DNA from: an uncultured Bacilli bacterium
GTDB lineage: Bacteria; Bacillota_I; Bacilli_A; RF39; UBA660
Length of the DNA stretch: 64,000 nucleotides
Assembly (NCBI GenBank): GCA_910580185.1
Contig: CAJTWC010000003.1
Span: 122,659 to 186,658 of the forward strand
Direction: 5' to 3'
The translations under genes and the position numbers were made by a program. This document shows, one piece after another, positions 8,932 through 15,219 of this stretch. Each line of letters begins with the position of its first letter. Positions within the stretch are counted from its first letter, which is position 1. Below the pieces are notes generated by a model. The model was not told the DNA's origin, made no database searches, and worked only from the letters and a program-made list of their open reading frames with translations.

Positions 8932-10143
8932 TCAATCAAAAAAGTCTATTCTAAGTAAATCATTTTTATTAACTTTTATATCACAGTTTATTCTAACTAC
9001 TTCTCTTGGATGTCTTGCGGCATCTATATCGTTTCCATCTTCATCAGTAAGTTTATTAATAACAAATGAGTAATCTTCTTTTCCTGGTCCAAAAATAGTT
9101 ACTTTATCACCAAGTTTAAAATGGTTTCTCTGCTCTATAATAGCTTCTTTTGCCTCTTCATCATAATCTAATACTACACCTAAGAAATCTTGGTTAGAAT
9201 CTTCCTGTCTTGCGGCATAGTATTGTTCTTCATACCCTGCTTTTTTATTATAGAATTGTGGTGCTACATCTCGGTTTGCACACCTATATAAAACTCTCAT
9301 TACCCTTTTAATATATTCTTCATCATTCATGTTGTTACTATAAAAATCAATTAATTTTCTAAAGCAAGAAATGGTGGTTGCAATGTAATAAATAGAACGC
9401 ATTCTGCCTTCCAATTTAAATGACGATACACCTATTTCCATCATGTCATTTACGTAAGAGGAAAGTGATAAATCTTTAGGGGCGATAGTAAAGTTATCAG
9501 TATCAGATATTTTATTTTTATCCTCATCATATAAGTTAAAATTAAACCTACATACTTGACAACATCCGCCACGGTTAGCATCCCTATTTGTAAAGTAATT
9601 AGACAAAACACATCTACCTGATATATTAGTGCACATTGCGCCATGCACGAAACATTCTACTTCAGTGCCTGTTTCATCTATTATGTTTTTAATATCATTT
9701 CTTGAACATTCTCTTGCCAGAACTATTCTTGATACACCTTGTTTTATATAATATTTAGCAGCATCTTTGTTTAATATAGATGCTTGGGTACTTAAATGAA
9801 GTTCTAACTTTAAATTATTTTTCTTTACAATATCTAATACTAATGGATCACTAAAGATTACAGCGTCTACACCTATTTTTTCTAATTCTATTAAATATTC
9901 CGTTAGATCCTTTACATCATCATTATGAAATACTATGTTAACCGTAACGTAAAGTTTAGCGCTATTATAATGACAATACTTTACTCCCTCTTTAATTTCT
10001 TTTAGTGTAAAGTTTTTTGCATTAGCACGCAGACTATAATTTACGCCACCTAAGTAAACGGCATCTGCTCCGTAGTCTATTGCCCATTTTAATTTTTCTA
10101 TATTACCTGCTGGCGCAAGTAACTCTACTTTTTTATCTTTCAT
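8932..10143 (-). CDS. trhP2: peptidase U32 family tRNA hydroxylation protein TrhP2 (YrrO-like)
   Basis: U32 proteins of this branch carry out prephenate-dependent hydroxylation of U34 in tRNA (ho5U). The 403-residue product has the U32 signature FVHGAMCTNISGRCVLSNYF (about 165-184) and downstream Cys in RGGCCQVC, the set that binds an iron-sulphur cluster in characterised relatives. The start MKDKKVELLAPAGN is standard for the family and overlaps the end of the upstream paralogue by 11 bases. Neighbours trhP1 and trmR give the same trio as Bacillus yrrO-yrrN-yrrM. Its stop is UGA. Function is assigned from family and context. Confidence 0.88.
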   Translation of the reverse strand: MKDKKVELLAPAGNIEKLKWAIDYGADAVYLGGVNYSLRANAKNFTLKEIKEGVKYCHYNSAKLYVTVNIVFHNDDVKDLTEYLIELEKIGVDAVIFSDPLVLDIVKKNNLKLELHLSTQASILNKDAAKYYIKQGVSRIVLARECSRNDIKNIIDETGTEVECFVHGAMCTNISGRCVLSNYFTNRDANRGGCCQVCRFNFNLYDEDKNKISDTDNFTIAPKDLSLSSYVNDMMEIGVSSFKLEGRMRSIYYIATTISCFRKLIDFYSNNMNDEEYIKRVMRVLYRCANRDVAPQFYNKKAGYEEQYYAARQEDSNQDFLGVVLDYDEEAKEAIIEQRNHFKLGDKVTIFGPGKEDYSFVINKLTDEDGNDIDAARHPREVVRINCDIKVNKNDLLRIDFFD

Positions 10144-10951
10144 CTTTCTTCACCCTGTAAATGGTTTTTGTATTTATAAATCCAGCTGTTGCATTATATT
10201 TATTATCTAAATACTCTTTTTTTTCTATATTACCACTTATAAATACATCTAACACTTCTTTTATATCATCTATTTTAAATCCATCAATAATAAGATAATC
10301 TACGTTTAAATTATAGCCCAATAAATTAAGTGGTTTATCACCTAATATATGAGTTCCAAAATCATCTTCTATTATTTTATAATAATCCTGACTCTTATCT
10401 TCTTTTATCTCATATATAGAAGCTTTATTATCAATTTTAAAACCTTCTAAGTAATTTGATACTAAACGTCTTCTTGAAGTAGATAAATGAGGATAACCAA
10501 ATACTTGCTTAAATAGTGTACATTTAGTATTATTGCTTATTTCATTTATTTCATCAAGCGTTATGTCATTAGTTAAAACCATACCACTAACGCCATTATT
10601 ATAATAATGATTAATGCTATAATAACTATTATTAAGATGCATTTGATCTAAAATAATATTAGTATCTAAATTATAAGTTAAAGGTGCTATATCACCTACG
10701 ATAATACCATTTATTTTTAATTTATCTATTTCTTGTAATAATTTTTTATATTCTTCTAATTCATCATTAAATATAATCCTGTTAAAAGATACATATATTT
10801 CTTTATCTATTTTATTCTTAATTTCCCTTATTTCTTCTACATTGTAAGTTTTATCAAAGATTTGAGAAAAACCTTCTATACCTAAAACATACCCATCAGC
10901 TGGGTACGTTAGTTCTTCATCTTTATTAATTTTTAATAATATTTTACTCAT
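10133..10951 (-). CDS. trhP1: peptidase U32 family protein TrhP1 (YrrN-like)
   Basis: The 272-residue product is the shorter U32 partner. The signature region reads FGYPHLSTSRRRLVSNYL (about 170) and lacks the Cys seen in TrhP2, as expected for the YrrN-like subunit that pairs with YrrO. The start MSKILLKINKDEE follows GAAGGAAG; the longer in-frame start runs inside trmR and is rejected. It overlaps trmR by 8 bases upstream and trhP2 by 11 bases downstream, so the three are one translationally coupled unit for wobble-uridine modification. Confidence 0.82.
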   Translation of the reverse strand: MSKILLKINKDEELTYPADGYVLGIEGFSQIFDKTYNVEEIREIKNKIDKEIYVSFNRIIFNDELEEYKKLLQEIDKLKINGIIVGDIAPLTYNLDTNIILDQMHLNNSYYSINHYYNNGVSGMVLTNDITLDEINEISNNTKCTLFKQVFGYPHLSTSRRRLVSNYLEGFKIDNKASIYEIKEDKSQDYYKIIEDDFGTHILGDKPLNLLGYNLNVDYLIIDGFKIDDIKEVLDVFISGNIEKKEYLDNKYNATAGFINTKTIYRVKKDER

Positions 10952-11546
10952 CTTTTTTCTTCCTTCTTCTAGAAATAGCAACGCCATCACCTATCTCAAA
11001 AAACCTGGTTTTAAATTCATCATTATTCTTTAAAAAATCAATGTATCTTTCAAGTTTAGTAATTAGCTGTCTTAAGTTTCTAGACATCTTGGTTTTATCA
11101 GAATTGGTAAGTCCATGAAAATTAATATTATCAGTTACTATGTACCCTTTAGTCTTTAAATTAGTAGCAAATTTATTAAAAAACTTAATGTACTGACTTT
11201 TAGCAGCATCTATAAAGATAAGATCATATTCTTCAGATGTATTAAAATCTAATGCATCTGCTAGTATCAATGTAATCCTAGAATCAAGTCCTAGGTTTTT
11301 TATGTTTTTTACCGCTTGTATGTATCTATCTTTATCTCTTTCTATACTAGTTACGGTAATATCATCATCTACTAAAGCCATGTTTATAGCAGAATATCCT
11401 ATTGCAGTACCTACTTCCAAAATGTTTTTAACTTTATTTAATTTAATGAATTCCGTTAAAAAATTCATACCTTCTTTTTCCATTATAGGAATTCCTTTTT
11501 CATCAGCATATTTTTCCATCTTTCTAATAAAAAATTCCTGATCCAT
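10944..11546 (-). CDS. trmR: SAM-dependent O-methyltransferase TrmR (YrrM-like)
   Basis: TrmR methylates 5-hydroxyuridine at tRNA position 34 to mo5U. The 200-residue product is a class I methyltransferase of the small-molecule O-methyltransferase family: SAM motif ILEVGTAIGYSAINMA (about 37-52), acidic residue in VTSIERD, and DLIFIDAAKSQY (about 103-114) with the metal-binding aspartates. Start MDQEFFIRK follows TAGGTGGTG. Position directly before trhP1/trhP2 gives the substrate. A generic caffeoyl-CoA-type O-methyltransferase is the alternative if context is ignored. Confidence 0.85.
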   Translation of the reverse strand: MDQEFFIRKMEKYADEKGIPIMEKEGMNFLTEFIKLNKVKNILEVGTAIGYSAINMALVDDDITVTSIERDKDRYIQAVKNIKNLGLDSRITLILADALDFNTSEEYDLIFIDAAKSQYIKFFNKFATNLKTKGYIVTDNINFHGLTNSDKTKMSRNLRQLITKLERYIDFLKNNDEFKTRFFEIGDGVAISRRRKKKDE

Positions 11547-11636
11547 AGTAACACCACCTAAAACTACTTATAATTATATATAAAAATGTAATAAAAATCA
11601 ATTTATTATCGCCTTAAAATATAATATACCAACAAA

Positions 11637-11663
11637 AAACAGCAAAATACTATTCTGCTGTTT
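11637..11663 (-). terminator. terminator after yrzB
   Basis: AAACAGCA / TGCTGTTT stem followed by TTTTG on the minus strand, spanning the yrzB stop. It separates ireB-ruvX-yrzB from trmR. Confidence 0.7.
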
Positions 11664-11949
11664 CTTTGTTTTCTTCTGGCTGTGAAAGTGAATTTAAAAT
11701 ACCTTCAATAAGTTTCCATTCTTCTTCAGTTTCAATTGGAAGAAGTACTGGATTTTCTTCATTAGGATTAAAGATAGAAGCATAAACTTTAGTATTTCCA
11801 TCTTCATCCGTTGTATTATCTGTATATGCAATATAGTTTTTCTTTGTTTTTTCATCTTCATAAGTAAATAATATCTCGCATTTTACTTCTTTACCTTCAT
11901 CATTTACGATTGTAAATGTATTATCTTGTGTTTGTTCTTGATTATTCAT
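11650..11949 (-). CDS. yrzB: DUF1292 protein, YrzB-like
   Basis: The 99-residue acidic product matches the DUF1292 pattern: FTIVNDEGKEVKCEILFTYE at the N-terminus, then ENKKNYIAYTDN-like strand and EWKLIEGILN near the end (in the sequence, EEEWKLIEGILNSL). The molecular function of the family is unknown. It begins on the ruvX stop (TAATG overlap), the same operon position as yrzB in Bacillus. Confidence 0.85.
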   Translation of the reverse strand: MNNQEQTQDNTFTIVNDEGKEVKCEILFTYEDEKTKKNYIAYTDNTTDEDGNTKVYASIFNPNEENPVLLPIETEEEWKLIEGILNSLSQPEENKETAE

Positions 11950-12374
11950 TATTTTCTTTCCTTTCTTTTATCTAAATAACTTTGTAATATTATCGTAGCT
12001 GCTATGGTGTCGACTTTCTTTTTTCTTTTTTTTCTAGATATATCAGCACTAATAAGTATGTTATTAGCACTAACAGAAGAAAGCCTTTCATCTTGCTCTA
12101 CTACTTTTATATCAAAATTATTATTTAGTACTTTTATAAATTCTCTGGTTCTAGTAACAGCATCACCTAAAGTATTATTCATGTTTTTAGGAAGTCCTAT
12201 GACTATCAAACCAGCATTATAATAATTGATAATTTCTTTTAAATCATCAATTATCATACTAGGTTTATTTTCTTCAAACCTAAGTGTAGTAAGTCCAGTT
12301 GATATGGTCTCGGTATTATCACTTACCGCAACACCAAGTGTCTTAGTACCTAAATCTAAACCTATTATCCTCAT
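11949..12374 (-). CDS. ruvX: RuvX/YqgF family RNase H-like protein (pre-16S rRNA maturation)
   Basis: The 141-residue product starts MRIIGLDLGTKTLGVAVSD with the first catalytic Asp, has the strand VIGLPKNMN (about 70), and ends with DERLSSVSANNIL and VDTIAATIILQSYL carrying the other acidic residues of the RNase H-like fold. The family acts in 5' maturation of 16S rRNA and may also resolve Holliday junctions. It overlaps ireB upstream and yrzB downstream, the conserved Firmicutes order. Confidence 0.94.
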   Translation of the reverse strand: MRIIGLDLGTKTLGVAVSDNTETISTGLTTLRFEENKPSMIIDDLKEIINYYNAGLIVIGLPKNMNNTLGDAVTRTREFIKVLNNNFDIKVVEQDERLSSVSANNILISADISRKKRKKKVDTIAATIILQSYLDKRKERK

Positions 12375-12616
12375 TAATTTAAGTATTCCTTAATTAATAA
12401 TTCTAAAATCTTACTACGATCTATTTTTAGTATTTTATTTCTAGCTTCTTTATGATTTGAAATATATCCAGGATCCCCACTCATTAGGTATCCTACTAAT
12501 TGGTTAACCGGATTATATCCTCTTTCTTCTAAAGCCTCACATACTTCTTTTATTGTTTCTTTTACTAATGCTTCGTTAATATTTTCAATATTAAACAAAT
12601 ACGTTGTAGATGACAT
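12374..12616 (-). CDS. ireB: IreB family regulatory phosphoprotein (UPF0297, YrzL)
   Basis: The 80-residue product has the family core GYNPVNQLVGYLMSGDPGYI followed by ARNKILKIDRSKI. IreB is a small substrate of the PASTA-domain Ser/Thr kinase IreK in Enterococcus, linked to envelope stress and cephalosporin resistance. The N-terminus MSSTTYLF keeps adjacent Thr residues where the kinase acts. This start follows GATAGGAGTGG; a 14-codon longer frame has no binding site and does not fit the family. First gene of ireB-ruvX-yrzB. Confidence 0.92.
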   Translation of the reverse strand: MSSTTYLFNIENINEALVKETIKEVCEALEERGYNPVNQLVGYLMSGDPGYISNHKEARNKILKIDRSKILELLIKEYLN

Positions 12617-12667
12617 AACACCACTCCTATCATTACTAAGATACTTATATTTTATCATTAATTAAAA

Positions 12668-12689
12668 GAAATAGCAAGAAGGCTATTTC
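12668..12689 (-). terminator. terminator placed at the end of the full-length amidoligase frame
   Basis: GAAATAGC CTTCTT GCTATTTC then TTTT on the minus strand. The TAG that would end the readthrough reading frame is inside the stem, so the terminator belongs to the longer frame, not to the internal UGA 250 bases earlier. Confidence 0.75.
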
Positions 12690-12940
12690 CAAAATGGTTT
12701 TGATTTAAGCATATTATCTTCCTTACCGGGATTATCAAAGTCTTTATAGTATTGTCTTAAAAAACAATACTTATCAAAATCACTATTAAATATTAAATCT
12801 ACAAGAATAAAAGCTAAATTATCATCTTCTAATTTATCTTTATTAATTACTTTTCTATATAAATGGTCTACTAATTCGGCATCATAATTTTCACTTTTAC
12901 ACGCTAATAAAAATTTAGTGAAAAAATTTAAGTTATTTTG
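12683..12940 (-). pseudogene. C-terminal part of amidoligase after in-frame UGA
   Basis: Reading straight on past the UGA at 12941-12943 in the same frame gives 85 further codons ending in KSKPFWK and TAG. The continuation starts QNNLNFFTKFLLACKS, which fits the end of amidoligase-like proteins, where the preceding residue is expected to be Trp. No other stop interrupts it. It is either the tail of a gene broken by one TGG-to-TGA change or a readthrough extension. Confidence 0.7.
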
Positions 12941-13672
12941 TCAAATTACTTCATTTAAAGTACCATTAGGACTTCTAAATTCTATTGTATTTTCCACACC
13001 ACTTCTAAACTTATTACTATGTTTAATAATCATATCTAATGTACATTGGTTTATATTTACACAATACTTTTTATTTAAAACAAGCGTTTTTTTTGCAGAA
13101 TTTGATATATTATATTTAGTAATTAAATTATCAAAACAAGTTCTTACAGATTTAGAACTATCCTGGAAGTTAAAACGCCTATTATAAGTTTCACCATTAG
13201 TAAATTTAAAAATCACATCTTCAAAAATATTCCATATTTTGAAAAAATTTAGCCAAGATTCTTCATCTTTGCCAAGCAAGTGCATTCCTATGTGAACATG
13301 AGCGCCACATTTTCCAGAATAATAAGCACCATTTTCTTTTATGTTATTTAATATATTATGTAAATCTTTCCAAGTTTTGCTTTCATCTATTAATATTGGA
13401 CTTACTATTTCAATATGATCATTTTCCTCAGGACAAACATCCCAAATTCCATTATAATTATGTTCTTCCATAAATGTCATAGCAGCAATATCTTGACAGG
13501 AAAAATTACTTCTATATTTCCAATTATAATCAGGCATTTTAAATTCTATTTCCAATCCAAATGTAGCATCAGAAGGTAGTTTTAAAGATTTTCTATAGGG
13601 AACATAAAAATCTTTTAATTCCTGAATTACACGTTCTTTATCAGATAAAGAACTAAGCATAGTTGTACTCAT
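12941..13672 (-). CDS. amidoligase-family protein, interrupted by UGA
   Basis: The 243 residues before the UGA match the amidoligase (ATP-grasp/glutamine synthetase-like) family: FGLEIEF (about 39-45) and DHIEIVSPIL (86-95) for metal and ATP binding, CGAHVHIG (121-128), and TIEFRSPNGTLN near the stop. Such enzymes form amide bonds on peptides or cell-wall components; the substrate here is unknown. Start MSTTMLSSLS follows GGGAAGTG. The gene interrupts the alaS/mltG-ireB cluster together with a repeat element, so it is accessory. The UGA is followed by C, a weak termination context. Domain C-terminus is missing without readthrough. Confidence 0.8.
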   Translation of the reverse strand: MSTTMLSSLSDKERVIQELKDFYVPYRKSLKLPSDATFGLEIEFKMPDYNWKYRSNFSCQDIAAMTFMEEHNYNGIWDVCPEENDHIEIVSPILIDESKTWKDLHNILNNIKENGAYYSGKCGAHVHIGMHLLGKDEESWLNFFKIWNIFEDVIFKFTNGETYNRRFNFQDSSKSVRTCFDNLITKYNISNSAKKTLVLNKKYCVNINQCTLDMIIKHSNKFRSGVENTIEFRSPNGTLNEVI

Positions 13673-13743
13673 AAAATCACTTCCCGGTTTTCTACTATAT
13701 CATAATCTTACATAAAATACTAGAAGGAATTATTAATATTTAA

Positions 13744-13772
13744 TTGAATAAAAATACCAATTATTGTATAAT
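13744..13772 (+). promoter_or_regulatory. plus-strand promoter of element copy A
   Basis: TTGAAT, 17-base spacer, TATAAT. The same boxes with the same spacing are kept in copy B although the spacer sequence has changed, which argues for function. Confidence 0.75.
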
Positions 13773-13778
13773 ATAAAT

Positions 13779-13862
13779 GAAGGAAACAGCTTACTAGTTG
13801 TTTTCCATTGGTTTTTTTGTTGAAAAACAGAGCTAGCTTGTCACTAACTCTGTTTTTCTTAT
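13779..13862 (+). ncRNA. candidate small antisense RNA of element copy A
   Basis: Inferred transcript from the plus promoter to the hairpin at 13822-13858, about 80 nt. It contains a GGAAAC...GTTTTCC stem with CTAG in the loop and overlaps the 3' end of the convergent peptide mRNA at the shared terminator. No open frame lies in it. Confidence 0.5.
13822..13858. terminator. bidirectional terminator in element copy A
   Basis: GAAAAACAGAG / CTCTGTTTTTC, 11 bp, extended by TAG/CTA. In copy B the corresponding arms are GAAAAACAAGG / CCTTGTTTTTC: both arms changed together, keeping pairing. Confidence 0.8.
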
Positions 13863-13948
13863 ATACTAAAAATAATAACTAGTACTATTATAAGTATTAA
13901 AATGATAATTATTTTTGGACTAAATTTTACTTCAAATCTAAACCTCAT
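13859..13948 (-). CDS. 29-residue hydrophobic peptide, candidate type I toxin
   Basis: The peptide begins MRFRFEVKFSPK and the remaining 17 residues are all Ile, Leu, Val, Phe or Ser: a basic N-terminus followed by one membrane helix. A strong binding site AGGAAGGTGGTGAT precedes the ATG. Copy B at 62445-62522 encodes a diverged 25-residue version with the same plan, so the coding potential is conserved. Size and character resemble small membrane-active toxins such as Ibs or Fst, without sequence identity that I can claim. Confidence 0.65.
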   Translation of the reverse strand: MRFRFEVKFSPKIIIILILIIVLVIIFSI

Positions 13949-14058
13949 AAGTATCACCACCTTCCTATTCTTCATAAAAAGATGGAAAACAAAGCTAGTT
14001 TTTACTGCTTCCTAATTAATTGTTAGCTATGAATTTTAAAATTCCCCTATAAAAAGAA

Positions 14059-14085
14059 AAAAAGTTCATTATTTTGAACTTTTTT
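14059..14085 (-). terminator. terminator after mltG
   Basis: AAAGTTCA AAATAA TGAACTTT followed by TTTT on the minus strand, overlapping the mltG stop. Confidence 0.75.
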
Positions 14086-15205
14086 ACAATTCTATCCAGT
14101 TTCCTGCTTCTTTTAATTCTTTAATAACCTTTTGATGTTCTTCATAAGTTTTGGTAAAGTGTGTCTTTCCAGATTTATCAGCAACAAAATAATAGTAATT
14201 ATTACTTTTAGGATTTACTACTGCCTCTAATGATTTTTCTCCAAAATTACACACTGGCCCAACAGGTAACTTACCAGCCATATTTGATGTTCTGGTGTTA
14301 TATGGGTTAATAGTGTTAAATTCTGCCTTTGTTAAATCACGTTCTCCTAACTCAACTTTCAAAGCGTAATAGGTTGTAACATCACTGCCCAAGGACATAC
14401 CGGCTTTTAACCTATTATAAAATACTCCAGCTATTTCTTTTCTATCATTATCATATATGCCTTCAGCTTCTACTACCGAAGCTAACGTAACAAGTTCATG
14501 AATAGAATAAGAACTCTTATCAATTAATGACTTATACTTACTAAATATTTTATCTGATTGTTTAAGCATATCATCTATTATTTCTTTAGCGGTTACATTT
14601 TCTTTAAATTGATAAGTATCAGGAAATAAATAACCCTCTAACGAATAATATATATCTTTATTTTTTATGTCATCGGTTAAAAACCAATATTTTTCAATTA
14701 AACTATCTATGTACTGGGTATCTTCTAAAGCATTATAAAACTCGCTTGTTGTAATATTGGTGTTTTTCGAAATCGTCTTAGCAATGTTTCTTATTGTCTT
14801 ACCTTCTTTAAAAGTAATATAAGCACCTTTTTCTTTATACGTATTACCTGTTAAGATGGAAATTATGTCTTTAGTATTATAACTTTTATCTAATTTATAA
14901 ATACCTGCTTTATATCCATTTATATTATTTAATTTAACATATATTTTATAGGCTAAAGAACTTCTTATAATACCTTCTTTTTTTAGTTTATCACCTACGT
15001 TATAAACCGATGAACCAGTATCAATGGTAAATTCTATAACTTCACTTTTTGTTTTAACAGGAGTTAAAAGATAACTATAAGTTATTATACTAAACAATAT
15101 TATTAGTACTATCAAAATTAATAACTTAACCCATAATTTTAATTTTCTTTTTACTTTTTTATTATCTGGTTTATCATCAAGTGTTAATGTTTCTACTTCT
15201 TTCAT
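14084..15205 (-). CDS. mltG: endolytic murein transglycosylase MltG
   Basis: MltG cleaves nascent glycan strands and helps set their length. The 373-residue product has a short cytosolic N-terminus, one membrane helix (about 25-47, LWVKLLILIVLIILFSIITY), a LysM-like subdomain and the YceG catalytic domain with the conserved Glu in LASVVEAEG (about 242) and NTRTSNMAGKLPVGPVCNFG near the end. Start MKEVETLTLDDK. It lies 14 bases after alaS, as in many Firmicutes. Confidence 0.95.
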   Translation of the reverse strand: MKEVETLTLDDKPDNKKVKRKLKLWVKLLILIVLIILFSIITYSYLLTPVKTKSEVIEFTIDTGSSVYNVGDKLKKEGIIRSSLAYKIYVKLNNINGYKAGIYKLDKSYNTKDIISILTGNTYKEKGAYITFKEGKTIRNIAKTISKNTNITTSEFYNALEDTQYIDSLIEKYWFLTDDIKNKDIYYSLEGYLFPDTYQFKENVTAKEIIDDMLKQSDKIFSKYKSLIDKSSYSIHELVTLASVVEAEGIYDNDRKEIAGVFYNRLKAGMSLGSDVTTYYALKVELGERDLTKAEFNTINPYNTRTSNMAGKLPVGPVCNFGEKSLEAVVNPKSNNYYYFVADKSGKTHFTKTYEEHQKVIKELKEAGNWIEL

Positions 15206-15219
15206 AATAACCTACCTTT

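Larger units (their letters stand above)
13744..14050. repeat. duplicated ~300-bp element, copy A
   Basis: This intergenic stretch is a diverged copy of 62331-62623. Conserved parts in order: plus-strand promoter; GGAAACAG...CTAG...TTGTTTTCC hairpin (13782-13806); strong bidirectional terminator hairpin; a minus-strand 29-codon hydrophobic peptide gene; its AGGAAGGTGGTGAT binding site; and an inverted copy of the first hairpin (about 13983-14012: GGAAGCAG...ACTAGC...TTGTTTTCC read on the minus strand). The two end hairpins are imperfect terminal inverted repeats. It could be a type I toxin-antitoxin locus or a MITE-like element; see findings. Confidence 0.8.

Noticed and set aside
10944..10990. 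Longer start for trhP1
   Set aside because: The 13 extra codons lie within trmR and have no binding site; GAAGGAAG fits the internal ATG.
12941..12943. UGA read as tryptophan genome-wide (code 4)
   Set aside because: UGA is the natural stop of spoIIP (58927), rsmE (30380), trhP2 and the 55-residue ORF, and all other genes use TGG for Trp without internal UGA. Recoding, if any, is local to the amidoligase.
13673..14083. Insertion sequence remnant
   Set aside because: No transposase fragment in any frame; the stretch is fully explained by the duplicated element.
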